Assembly (NCBI RefSeq): GCF_042686195.1
Contig: NZ_JBHUOQ010000001.1
Span: 310,001-374,000, forward strand
Direction: 5' to 3'
Source of the DNA: Corticicoccus populi
GTDB taxonomy: Bacteria > Bacillota > Bacilli > Staphylococcales > Salinicoccaceae
DNA: 64,000 nucleotides
Shown here piece by piece: positions 9,090 through 17,453 of this stretch. Numbering within the stretch: position 1 is the first letter of the stretch; each line of letters opens with the position of its first letter. A program made the translations under genes and the position numbers. The notes beneath the pieces were generated by a model. That model had not been told where the DNA came from. It saw only the letters and a program-made list of their open reading frames with translations, and ran no database searches.

Positions 9090-9228
9090 ACATTCGCAAT
9101 CGAACAAATATAATTATAATCAATGTAGGGTGGTAAAGTCAATTCTATTTCAGAAAAACATTGTGTTTTATTACACTGGTGAAAGGAATTTACATGATAA
9201 GGATACTATATAAGTCTAAATTGAAAAT

Positions 9229-9792
9229 TTATCGTTCGATTATATAGTTTTTAATCACTATTTCTCCTTCACCAGAGGGTATTTGAAAATTTTCATAATA
9301 TTTTTTAAGTGTTTTATCACTAACATGCACGGCGTTGGCATGTAATTGATTATTTCGGATATTCAAACGCTTTTCCAAAATTTTATAGGGAACAGATAAA
9401 TATACCATGTGTCGTTTTCCACCCGATTTTTGAATTATATCTTTGTAAAGGGTCCTCTTCTCCTTACTCCAAAAACTAAAATCAATCACTAAATTTTTAT
9501 TTTCCGAAAGCAAGGGTTGAATGCGTGATTTCAATTTTTCTTCAGCATGGTTCTGGTACTTCTCTAATAGGTGAGCAGGAAAATCCACACCGACCCGGCC
9601 GTGCGATAAATAAATCTCTTCATCAATTGATAATCTTACAAACCCGTGTTTCTCCAGTTCTTTTGAGAATGTTGTTTTACCTGATCCGGATACACCACAC
9701 ATCATCACAGCAACAGGAGGATTTTTAGTGATTCGTTTTATGAAGCCGTCAAAATCGAATGTGTTCAACAAACAATCAGTCCTTCCAATCAT
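9229..9792 (-). CDS. P-loop kinase-like protein (zeta-toxin/ATP-binding kinase fold)
   Basis: A 187-residue nucleotide-binding protein. A Walker A motif is clear (CGVSGSGKTT, residues about 33-42) and a second strand LVIDFSFWSKEKR probably supplies the metal/catalytic Asp. The C-terminus has FQIPSGEGE, a stretch found in small kinases that modify small molecules. The fold resembles zeta toxins and chloramphenicol phosphotransferase, but no substrate can be assigned. The ATG overlaps the stop of the upstream luciferase-like gene (TAATG), so the two are translationally coupled. Confidence 0.7.
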   Translation of the reverse strand: MIGRTDCLLNTFDFDGFIKRITKNPPVAVMMCGVSGSGKTTFSKELEKHGFVRLSIDEEIYLSHGRVGVDFPAHLLEKYQNHAEEKLKSRIQPLLSENKNLVIDFSFWSKEKRTLYKDIIQKSGGKRHMVYLSVPYKILEKRLNIRNNQLHANAVHVSDKTLKKYYENFQIPSGEGEIVIKNYIIER

Positions 9793-10787
9793 TAATGAAG
9801 TATTTTTTCAGCCAGTAAACGGTATGATTTTTTCTTTGCTTCAAAATCATAAATATTTGTAATGATCATAAATTCATCTGTCTGATAGAGTGCTTCTAAT
9901 TTTTTGAGCTCCGACTGCACTTTTTCGGGTGTCCCGATAATACATCTTCTGCGGTTCTTTTTGATGGTATCCAGTTCCGCGTCACTAAAAGCAGTTTCCT
10001 TGATTTCTTTTTCAGGGAGTACTTTTGTACCGAGTCCTCTGCCGACATTTAAGAGCCACTTATCCTGTGACAACGCAAGTGCTTCTGCTTCTTCTTCTGT
10101 TTCAGCACAAACCACAAAAATACAGACAATGGATTCAGGATGACTGAATGATTGGGAGGGAGTGAAGTGTTCCCGGTATGTCTGAAGTGCGTTTTTGCCG
10201 TTGTCCGGATTAATGAAGTGACCGAACACAAATCCGAGTCCCGACTCTGCAGCGAGAGCACCGGAACGTTCTGAAAGTCCGAGCAGCCACAGGGGAGGGG
10301 GATTATCAATCCTCGGTCCTGCTTTAACCAGCCTGAATTCATGGTCTCTCGGCAGGGTGTTGTATAAAAATCCCTGAAGTTCAGACAGCTGGCGTGGGAA
10401 TTCACGAAGACTTTTATTTTCCCTGTCTGTTAATGCGGAACGGGTCAGAGAAGGCCCACCGGGGGAACTTCCGATACCGATATCAATACGATCCGGAAAA
10501 AAGCCTGACATCGTTTTGGCATTTTCAGCAATCTTATACGGACTGTACTGCGGCAGTAGTATACCTCCTGATCCGACACGGATATGATTTGTCACTGATG
10601 CGATTCTCGTCATCATGATTTCAGGAGAGGAGCCTGCAAGTCCACTGCTGTTATGATGTTCTGCCACCCAGTAACGGTTGTATCCGAGTGACTCAGTCCA
10701 TTGTGCGAGCTCAAGCGTATTTTTAAGTGCCGCTTCAGCACTCTGGCCTTTGGATATTACTGCCTGATCCAGTACGCTAAGTTTCAT
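9792..10787 (-). CDS. Luciferase-like flavin monooxygenase (MsnO8-type LLM oxidoreductase)
   Basis: A 331-residue protein of the bacterial luciferase superfamily; members use FMNH2 and oxygen to oxidise varied substrates. The N-terminal LSVLDQAVISKGQSAEAAL, the segment RYWVAEHHNSSGLAGSSPEI, the GSGGILLPQYSPYKIAE strand and DIGIGSSPGG are characteristic of the MsnO8/YwcH group. The gene starts inside the end of the merR gene (11-base overlap) and ends in the start of the kinase-like gene, giving a tight three-gene operon. The substrate is unknown. Confidence 0.85.
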   Translation of the reverse strand: MKLSVLDQAVISKGQSAEAALKNTLELAQWTESLGYNRYWVAEHHNSSGLAGSSPEIMMTRIASVTNHIRVGSGGILLPQYSPYKIAENAKTMSGFFPDRIDIGIGSSPGGPSLTRSALTDRENKSLREFPRQLSELQGFLYNTLPRDHEFRLVKAGPRIDNPPPLWLLGLSERSGALAAESGLGFVFGHFINPDNGKNALQTYREHFTPSQSFSHPESIVCIFVVCAETEEEAEALALSQDKWLLNVGRGLGTKVLPEKEIKETAFSDAELDTIKKNRRRCIIGTPEKVQSELKKLEALYQTDEFMIITNIYDFEAKKKSYRLLAEKILH

Positions 10788-11469
10788 CGTTTGTTGACTC
10801 CTTTTTCCTGACTATTGATAAGAGTAAGTCAGCTAAGTAAATATTAAAGCTTTTATCGTATTTACTGAAATATAACCGGGCTTCTTTACTCTGATATTGT
10901 TCAGCAAGATTTAATATGTTCTGTTCATTAATAAAGTAACCCGAATAGGATTGATTTAAGTATTCAAGAAATTCCTTCATCGTATCCAGTGCTTCTGGAA
11001 GATTATTTTTAAGAGCGTAGATTTTGTCATAAAAATAAGTGAAATCAATTTCTTTATTATTGGTAAAATCAATGGCGTGCTGCATGTCCACATCTTTTAA
11101 ATCAAGGTGATTTTCAAGAAGGGTTTTTTCCAAAGATTTTTCCGGATGCAGGCTGTTCAGCATTGCCTCTGTATTTTCTCTTTCAGCTTCAAGCCTTTTT
11201 ATTTCTGTATTAATCATATGTTTCTGAAGTTCAAGAACTTTTTGTAAATCATAACCCTGTGTATTCAGGATGTCTTTAATCGTACTTAAAGAAACCCCGA
11301 GAGATTTTAAAGATGAAATCATAGTCAGATGCATAATATCTTTAGACCGGTATATCCGGTGGCCGTTCTCATTCCGGTCTGTCACCAAAAGACCGATTTC
11401 GTCATAATACCTGAGGGTTCTTATCGTTACATTCGTTAGTATGGACACTTCTTTTACGGTATAAATCAT
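10777..11469 (-). CDS. MerR-family regulator with TipA-like effector domain
   Basis: The N-terminal MIYTVKEVSILTNVTIRTLRYY and the following YDEIGLL are a standard MerR helix-turn-helix. A coiled-coil dimerisation helix (residues about 75-115) leads to a helical C-terminal domain resembling the TipAS drug-binding domain (YSGYFINEQNILNLAEQYQ). The ATG at 11469 is preferred over a GTG four codons upstream because MerR proteins usually start this way; the ribosome binding site does not decide it. As first gene of the operon with the monooxygenase and kinase-like genes, it probably senses a compound that the operon handles (inference). Confidence 0.85.
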   Translation of the reverse strand: MIYTVKEVSILTNVTIRTLRYYDEIGLLVTDRNENGHRIYRSKDIMHLTMISSLKSLGVSLSTIKDILNTQGYDLQKVLELQKHMINTEIKRLEAERENTEAMLNSLHPEKSLEKTLLENHLDLKDVDMQHAIDFTNNKEIDFTYFYDKIYALKNNLPEALDTMKEFLEYLNQSYSGYFINEQNILNLAEQYQSKEARLYFSKYDKSFNIYLADLLLSIVRKKESTNDET

Positions 11470-11527
11470 TTCACCTTGCACCTCACGCTGCGTAACCCTT
11501 TATGTTTAGTATAAAGGAGGAAGTATT

Positions 11528-12070
11528 TTGAATCTAACAGTTAAGAAATATTTAATAGAAAATAAGCAGTTGTCCGTCTCTGTAGTGAGTAAATCTGAAA
11601 TGTACAGCAGTCACATTCCTGTATCTGCAATGATACCATTACTGCTCAGTCAGGAAGAAAGAATCACCCTGCACTTCAAAAATAATCAGGGGAGTGTACT
11701 TGTTATTGATGCACTGTCGTCAGGCAGTGTGACTTATGAAAAACGCATCACAGATGTTTTGGGAACAGTGAAGTTGTTTGGAACTAAGAGTAAACTGAAA
11801 AATTTCGGTGCATCCTATCATACAATTATGCAGATGAATCATTTTGATTTAATAGATAATCTGACTTCATATTATAAAGAAAGCGAGCAGCAGGAATTAT
11901 CGATGATTGAAAATGATGATGCAGTTGTGATGGTGAGAGCTCTGCCGTCATATGATGCAGTATTTTATGAACGTGTGATTCAAAAATTTCAGGCAGGGGG
12001 AAATATTTTAAGAGAATATGATGATTGTTTTGTAGGAAATGAATATATTGATGTGTTTGAGAAGGAATGA
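11528..12070 (+). CDS. Hsp33-like protein lacking the C-terminal redox-switch domain
   Basis: A 180-residue protein that aligns by eye with the N-terminal chaperone domain of Hsp33 (HslO): substrate-binding strands around ITLHFKNNQGSVLVIDALSSG, then LGTVKLFGTKSKLKNFGA and the helix-strand part ending VVMVRALPSYDAV. Hsp33 is about 290 residues and ends in a CxC...CxxC zinc switch; that part is absent here and the protein contains only one Cys. The start is TTG with a strong AAAGGAGG site. It is divergent from the merR operon, 58 bases away, and is followed by a good terminator. The assignment is by pattern, not by search; function unknown. Confidence 0.6.
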   Translation: MNLTVKKYLIENKQLSVSVVSKSEMYSSHIPVSAMIPLLLSQEERITLHFKNNQGSVLVIDALSSGSVTYEKRITDVLGTVKLFGTKSKLKNFGASYHTIMQMNHFDLIDNLTSYYKESEQQELSMIENDDAVVMVRALPSYDAVFYERVIQKFQAGGNILREYDDCFVGNEYIDVFEKE

Positions 12071-12105
12071 AAGAGCGGCATCCTATGATGCCGCTCTTAA
12101 TTTGA
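12071..12105 (+). terminator. Rho-independent terminator
   Basis: Perfect 11-base arms AAGAGCGGCAT (12071-12081) and ATGCCGCTCTT (12088-12098) with a 6-base loop. The T tail is short (AATTTG). Confidence 0.75.
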
Positions 12106-12299
12106 CTAATATGATATACATGACAAATATTATAAAGTAATAATAACAATGGAAAATATGTATTGTAGTACTAATAAATTATAGTAGCAGCTCTAATAAT
12201 TTTTGTTTTTCCAAACATTTCATTAAGAAACAAATTAATTTATAGTTTTATATGTTCTAATATTTAATTATTACTTAAATAAATATTAGGAGGAGTAAA

Positions 12300-13097
12300 A
12301 TGAATCATAATTGGTTGGATATTGAAGAAAAAGTAATAATCATCACAGGCGGTAGTTCAGGAATTGGCAGGGAAATTACAGAATCATTATTGGATAATGG
12401 CGCTATTGTTTACAATGCTGATTTAAGAAATTCAGATGTCTCTCATAATAACTATCATTATTTAGAAGTGAATGTAACTAACGAGAAACAAGTCATTGAA
12501 GCAGTACAAAATGTTGTCAATGAAGAAAAAAGAATAGATGTACTAATCAATAATGCAGGTATTAATCTTCCGAGAATGATTGTAGATGTAAAAGGTGAGA
12601 AACCTGAATATGAAATCAATATGCAGGATCTGGATTTTATGTTTGACGTTAATTTAAAAGGCCCTGTTTTATTTGTAAGAGAAGTTTCAAGAGTATTTGT
12701 AGAACAAAAAAGTGGTGTGATTATTAATATGTCCAGTGAAGCTGGTCAGGAAGGATCACAAGGGCAAAGTATTTATTCTGCAACAAAAGCAGCCTTAATA
12801 GGATTTACAAGAAGTTGGGCTAAAGAACTTGGGAAGTATAACATCAGAGTCACAGCGGTAGCACCAGGCATACTGGAAGAGACTGGTCTGAGAACTCAGG
12901 CGTACGAAGAGGCGCTTGCTTATACACGTAATACGACAGTAAATAATTTAAACACTGATTACTCTAAGTCCATTCCCATTTCTAGAGTCGGAAAGCTGAA
13001 AGAAATTGCTGATTTAGTATGTTATTTATCATCTGAGAAATCAAGTTATATTACTGGTACAACAATCAATGTTTCAGGAGGCAAATCCAGGGGATAA
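12300..13097 (+). CDS. gutD: Sorbitol-6-phosphate 2-dehydrogenase (SDR family)
   Basis: Oxidises glucitol-6-phosphate, the product of the PTS transporter encoded downstream, to fructose-6-phosphate with NAD+. It is a 265-residue short-chain dehydrogenase with a cofactor motif TGGSSGIGRE near residue 17, NNAG, catalytic Ser in MSSEAG and YSATK. The insert around PRMIVDVKGEKPEYEI fits Gram-positive GutF/SrlD enzymes. It is the first gene of gutD-gutR-gutM-gutA-gutE-gutB. The 190-base AT-rich leader has no strong -35 box and carries a TTTGTTT...AAACAAA inverted repeat (12202-12234) that could be an activator site. Confidence 0.88.
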   Translation: MNHNWLDIEEKVIIITGGSSGIGREITESLLDNGAIVYNADLRNSDVSHNNYHYLEVNVTNEKQVIEAVQNVVNEEKRIDVLINNAGINLPRMIVDVKGEKPEYEINMQDLDFMFDVNLKGPVLFVREVSRVFVEQKSGVIINMSSEAGQEGSQGQSIYSATKAALIGFTRSWAKELGKYNIRVTAVAPGILEETGLRTQAYEEALAYTRNTTVNNLNTDYSKSIPISRVGKLKEIADLVCYLSSEKSSYITGTTINVSGGKSRG

Positions 13098-13118
13098 TAT
13101 GTTTTAGGGAGAGGGTGT

Positions 13119-14999
13119 ATGATGAATAAAAATCATCTGAGAATAATAGAATTGTTAATTGGTGGAGAAAAAACAGTTCAAGAAATATCTTATCAATTGA
13201 ACATATCGGAAAGAACCCTTTCCAACTATATTACCCAGATTAATGATCATTTCGAGCAAAGTATAGAAATAGTAAAGCGACATGGTCGATACTCTTTAAT
13301 TATTTTGGATGAAGTTCATTTCAGAGTACTGTTGCAGAAACTCAGGCACGAAATGAAAATTGTTGAATATGAACAAAAGCAAAGACGAGCAGAAGTATTC
13401 CATATTTTAATCAATAATAATACAACTACTATTGATGACATTGCTGAATCTGCTCATTTAAGCAAAAGTGTCATAAACATTATTATTAATGATCTGAAAG
13501 AAATGTCAATCAGCTACTCGATTGACATTAAAGGAACACCTAATGTTGGGTTAAGGGTTAATGGGACAGAATTTAATATCAGAAAAATGTTGGTTAATCA
13601 ATTTCATGATTTTTACAGTGCTTTTCAAATATCTGATGAAATGAGAAGAATGATTGATAATATTAAAACACTCTATCATTTAGATGAGGAAAGTCTGAAC
13701 AGGTTGGAGTCAGCGGTTAAAGTGACTATAGAACGTTTAGAAGGAAATTATGAAATTAAAGATAAGTTGAACGTTGATCCTAAAATATATGTGTCTGAAG
13801 ATTACATGAATTTTAAAGAGTTGATTGATTATATTGATACTGAATATAATGTCCATAACAAAAATGAGGAAGTTTTACTGATTGTAATGCAGCTACTGGG
13901 CAGAAGAGCATCAATCATTGATGACATTATTAGTAATGATGATGAATCATTATTGAAAATAATCATCCAAAACACAATAGATGATATAAAAGATGATTTT
14001 AAAATCCAGATTGATGAATCTCTCTTTACAAAGGATATTCAACTGCATATAAAATATTTAATCAACCGATTGCTATTTGGTATTAAATTGAATAATGAAT
14101 CTCTCAAAGATGTACAACAAAAATTCCCTCTGGCATTTGAACTTTCAAAAGTACTTGCTCAAAATATTGAACAGTTGATAAAGATTAGTGTGCCTGTTAA
14201 TGAATTGGGATTCCTATCTATATATTTCAGTATTTTTTTAGAAGAATTGAATGAAAAATTAAGGAATATAAAAAGAATAGCAATTATTACTGACCAGGGA
14301 TTAAGTACATCAAAGATGATTGAATCTAATTTAAAAAACATTCTAAATCAGAATATTAGTGTAGATATTTTTACAAGAGAAGAAATTAACGAAGATATTC
14401 TAATGGCTTGTGATCTAGTTATATCAACAATTAAAGTCAATAGACTCTTTAATAAGTTGATATTTGTAGATGATGTGCTTGATAAAAAACTTCTGCGGTT
14501 AAAAATAGAGCAATTTTTGGTATATAAAAAGGTATCCCGGGATACCTTAATCAATCATAATGTACTGTTAGATTTTATTGATGAAAGCGACTTGATTCAT
14601 ATAGATAAAAGTATCTCTTATAGAGATGCTATAGAAATGCTTTCTCAACTACTGATTTCAGAAAGAAAAGTTGACGAAGGTTTTACTTATAGAATTTTAG
14701 AACGTGAATCTAATGTTTCTACAATCTCAAACAGTATTGGCTTTCCACATGCTGTTCACAATTTTCAGGATGTTCAAATAAAAATGGCTGTATTGGATGA
14801 AGGACTTGAAAATAATAGTGAAGTGAAAATGATTATTATGATGGCAATACCTGACAGTTATTCAAATGAAGCGATGCTTATTAAACTCTACGAAGAAGTA
14901 TTATCTTTAAGTACTAATATTTTTGCACTTTCAAATATTAATTATAAAACAAATTATAGTGAACTATCTTATTTGTTGAATTATAGGAGAGGGGGATAA
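13119..14999 (+). CDS. gutR: PRD-containing transcriptional activator of the glucitol operon
   Basis: A 626-residue BglG/MtlR-type regulator: two N-terminal helix-turn-helix segments (VQEISYQLNISERTLSNYI; IDDIAESAHLSKSVINIII), two PTS-regulation domains (about 180-390), an EIIB-like domain (about 395-480) and an EIIA-like domain (about 485-620, with GFPHAVHNF). PTS phosphorylation of the PRD/EIIA His residues normally tunes such activators. The EIIB-like domain reads ITDQGLSTSKM, so the Cys normally phosphorylated is missing. Two in-frame ATGs (13119 and 13122) follow a GGGAGAGGGTG site. It lies inside the operon it presumably controls. Confidence 0.87.
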   Translation: MMNKNHLRIIELLIGGEKTVQEISYQLNISERTLSNYITQINDHFEQSIEIVKRHGRYSLIILDEVHFRVLLQKLRHEMKIVEYEQKQRRAEVFHILINNNTTTIDDIAESAHLSKSVINIIINDLKEMSISYSIDIKGTPNVGLRVNGTEFNIRKMLVNQFHDFYSAFQISDEMRRMIDNIKTLYHLDEESLNRLESAVKVTIERLEGNYEIKDKLNVDPKIYVSEDYMNFKELIDYIDTEYNVHNKNEEVLLIVMQLLGRRASIIDDIISNDDESLLKIIIQNTIDDIKDDFKIQIDESLFTKDIQLHIKYLINRLLFGIKLNNESLKDVQQKFPLAFELSKVLAQNIEQLIKISVPVNELGFLSIYFSIFLEELNEKLRNIKRIAIITDQGLSTSKMIESNLKNILNQNISVDIFTREEINEDILMACDLVISTIKVNRLFNKLIFVDDVLDKKLLRLKIEQFLVYKKVSRDTLINHNVLLDFIDESDLIHIDKSISYRDAIEMLSQLLISERKVDEGFTYRILERESNVSTISNSIGFPHAVHNFQDVQIKMAVLDEGLENNSEVKMIIMMAIPDSYSNEAMLIKLYEEVLSLSTNIFALSNINYKTNYSELSYLLNYRRGG

Positions 15000-15001
15000 G
15001 T

Positions 15002-15457
15002 ATGTTTATTATCATAATGATTATAATTTTAGCAGTTGGTTTTGGTCTTCAGTATATATTTGGTATGTTTCAAATCAAAAATTTCACCAAGCATTATACT
15101 GAGCTGCGCAGAAATGGAAAGGTTGCAATTGGAAGGAAACCTGCAATTTTCCAATCTGGAACGTTGGTTCTTCTTCAAATTAATAAAAAGAAAGAAATAG
15201 AAGAGGCACGCTATATGCAAGGCGTCACGGTTTTCAGCAGGGTGAAAAAACTAAAAGGGCTTGAAGGTCTGAGAATAGACAAGATTATTATTGAAGATGT
15301 AAAAAGTCATAATCGTTTACTTAGAAACGCTATTATGGATGCTAAACGAACTTATAATATTGTTCAAGGTGGTGGAGAAGTAGAAAAAATACCATCTCCA
15401 TTTATGAAAGCGGCATCTAAAGTAAATCAAATGTTTAGTAAAAAGGAGGCAAAATAA
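15002..15457 (+). CDS. gutM: Glucitol operon protein GutM
   Basis: A 151-residue GutM/SrlM-family protein. It has one N-terminal membrane helix (IIIMIIILAVGFGLQYIFG) and a cytoplasmic part with GRKPAIFQSGTLVLLQIN, typical of the family. In enteric bacteria GutM is an activator of glucitol genes; its role in Firmicutes is less clear. It starts two bases after the gutR stop and ends two bases before gutA. Confidence 0.88.
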   Translation: MFIIIMIIILAVGFGLQYIFGMFQIKNFTKHYTELRRNGKVAIGRKPAIFQSGTLVLLQINKKKEIEEARYMQGVTVFSRVKKLKGLEGLRIDKIIIEDVKSHNRLLRNAIMDAKRTYNIVQGGGEVEKIPSPFMKAASKVNQMFSKKEAK

Positions 15458-15458
15458 T

Positions 15459-16010
15459 ATGGACATAATTGTAAGTTTTGCAGAAGGGTTTATTAATTTA
15501 TTTCAAACCGGAGCAGATGTATTCATTGATTGGATGAGTAGTATTGTTCCGTTGGTTTTAATGCTTTTAATTGCAATGAATACATTTATACAACTGATTG
15601 GAGAAGAAAGAATAAATTTTTTGGCACAAAAATCAACTAAAAATGTTTTTTTAAGGTATATGGTATTACCCTTTTTAGGGGCCTTTATGCTGGCAAATCC
15701 AATGGTTCATTCATTAGGACGGTTTATGCCTGAGAAATATAAACCCAGCTATTTTGCATCGGCTGCACAGTTTGCACATACAAGTAACGGGATATTCCCA
15801 CATATTAATCCGGCAGAGTTATTTATTTTTCTTGGTATCGCGAGTGGGATTACTCAACTCGGACTACCGATGACCGATTTAGCTGTCAGGTATTTACTTG
15901 TAGGATTGGTTTTAAACTTTATTGGTGGATGGGTTACAGATTTTACAACAAGTTATGTAGAGAAGCAGCAAGGTGTAAAACTTAGTAAAGAAGTTAAGTT
16001 GGATAATTGA
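15459..16010 (+). CDS. gutA: PTS glucitol/sorbitol transporter subunit EIIC
   Basis: Membrane component that carries glucitol in cooperation with the membrane part of GutE. 183 residues with about four hydrophobic helices; conserved GutA/SrlA features include the start FAEGFINLFQTGADVFIDWM and FLAQKSTKNVFLRYMVLPFLGAFMLANPM. A strong AAAGGAGG site overlaps the end of gutM. Confidence 0.92.
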   Translation: MDIIVSFAEGFINLFQTGADVFIDWMSSIVPLVLMLLIAMNTFIQLIGEERINFLAQKSTKNVFLRYMVLPFLGAFMLANPMVHSLGRFMPEKYKPSYFASAAQFAHTSNGIFPHINPAELFIFLGIASGITQLGLPMTDLAVRYLLVGLVLNFIGGWVTDFTTSYVEKQQGVKLSKEVKLDN

Positions 16011-16022
16011 GGTGAAAAATAA

Positions 16023-17024
16023 ATGAATAAAAAAGTTACAGTTGTAAAAGGTTCAGGTGGATTTGGAGGACCGTTAACTTTTGGTGTAGAGGGAAAGAAA
16101 GACAAAGTGATGTATGTTACAGGCGGCCATAAACCTGATATCGTGGATAAAATTTGTGATATTACTGGTGCGACTGCTGTAAACGGTTTTGAAACTTCTG
16201 TCCCGGAAGAAGAGATTATGGTTGCAGTAATTGATTGTGGTGGCACCTTAAGATGTGGCATATACCCTAAAAAAGGTATTAATACAATAAATATTATGGC
16301 GACCGGTCAAAGTGGTCCGTTAAGACAGTATATTACTGAAGAGATATATGTTTCAAATGTTGGAGTGAATCAAGTTTCTGTTCAGGGTGAATCAAATTCT
16401 GAGGAGCAGGCGACTGAAAAAAGTGAAGAGGTTGAACCGCAGTCAACTTATTCTAAAGATAAGAAGATCATGGAGACAAGAGCAGAACAAAAGAATAAAA
16501 GCCTCTTAACTAAAATAGGGCTTGGAGCTGGAAAGGTAATTAATACTTTCTATCAGGCTTCAAGAGATGCTGTTCAAACAATGCTGCACACAGTTATACC
16601 TTTTATGGGCTTTGTTGCCTTACTTATTGGAATTATTCAGGGATCCGGGATCGGTGATCTATTTGCAAATGTAATGGCTCCGTTAGCAGGGAATATATGG
16701 GGATTAATTGGTATAGGTTTCATTTGTTCCTTACCATTTCTAAGTCCATTACTAGGACCGGGAGGAGTTATTGGGCAAGTCTTGGGAACTTTAATTGGTG
16801 TTGAGATTGGCCGTGGAAATATTCCGCCCAATCTGGCGTTACCTGCATTATTTGCGATTAATACTCAAAATGCAGCTGATTTTATCCCAGTTGGACTTGG
16901 TCTTGCTGAAGCGGAAACGAAAACAATTGAGGTGGGTGTTCCATCAGTATTGTATTCAAGGTTTTTAAATGGTGCACCAAGAGTATTTATTGCCTGGCTG
17001 GCCAGTTTCGGTTTATATGAATAA
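16023..17024 (+). CDS. gutE: PTS glucitol/sorbitol transporter subunit EIIBC
   Basis: The N-terminal EIIB domain has KGSGGFGGPLTFG and the phosphorylation-site region VIDCGGTLRCGIYPKKGI, with the active Cys. A charged linker (residues about 120-160) joins it to a C-terminal membrane domain (HTVIPFMGFVALLIGIIQGSG onward) that completes the EIIC channel. 333 residues, normal for SrlE. It passes phosphate from GutB to incoming glucitol. Confidence 0.92.
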   Translation: MNKKVTVVKGSGGFGGPLTFGVEGKKDKVMYVTGGHKPDIVDKICDITGATAVNGFETSVPEEEIMVAVIDCGGTLRCGIYPKKGINTINIMATGQSGPLRQYITEEIYVSNVGVNQVSVQGESNSEEQATEKSEEVEPQSTYSKDKKIMETRAEQKNKSLLTKIGLGAGKVINTFYQASRDAVQTMLHTVIPFMGFVALLIGIIQGSGIGDLFANVMAPLAGNIWGLIGIGFICSLPFLSPLLGPGGVIGQVLGTLIGVEIGRGNIPPNLALPALFAINTQNAADFIPVGLGLAEAETKTIEVGVPSVLYSRFLNGAPRVFIAWLASFGLYE

Positions 17025-17047
17025 TAGAACAGGAGTGAGATGATAAA

Positions 17048-17401
17048 ATGATTTATGAAACAAAGGTAAAAGAAGTTGGTGCAGAAGCATCTGCATTTGA
17101 AAGTGAAAAAATGATTATTCTGTTTGGTGATAACGCACCATCTGAGCTCATTGATTTTTGTTATATCATTGATATTAATGAAGTAAGTAATGAAATTACT
17201 GAAGAAAATGTACTTTATCTAAATGATGAAGCATACAATATAACTAAAGTAGGTGGCGCAGTCAATAAAAATCTAAATGATTTGGGACATATCACTTTAA
17301 AATTTGATGGAAGTGAAGAGGCTGAACAGTCAGGGACTTTATACCTTGAAGATAAAAAAATTGTACCGATTGATAAAGGTACAAGAATCAGTATAAATTA
17401 A
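17048..17401 (+). CDS. gutB: PTS glucitol/sorbitol transporter subunit EIIA
   Basis: A 117-residue EIIA of the Gut family, which takes phosphate from HPr and gives it to GutE. LFGDNAPSEL and NLNDLGHITLKFDG are the family hallmarks. Oddity: as recalled, the phosphorylated His of E. coli SrlB lies in a CFIHC stretch; the matching stretch here reads CYIID and has no His. The only His is in LGHITL. It is the last gene of the operon, followed by a strong bidirectional terminator. Confidence 0.88.
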   Translation: MIYETKVKEVGAEASAFESEKMIILFGDNAPSELIDFCYIIDINEVSNEITEENVLYLNDEAYNITKVGGAVNKNLNDLGHITLKFDGSEEAEQSGTLYLEDKKIVPIDKGTRISIN

Positions 17402-17442
17402 AAAAGAACCGGTGCCTTTGTACAAAGGTACCGGTTCTTTTC
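17401..17442. terminator. Bidirectional terminator between gut operon and the binding-protein gene
   Basis: A long hairpin: AAAAGAACCGGT pairs with ACCGGTTCTTTT and the inner bases continue the stem. A and T runs on the two sides let it serve both convergent transcripts. Confidence 0.85.
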
Positions 17443-17453
17443 AAGTGGATAGT

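Noticed and set aside
12202..12234. TTTGTTT/AAACAAA inverted repeat as GutR operator
   Set aside because: Too short and too AT-rich to stand as its own feature; mentioned only with gutD.
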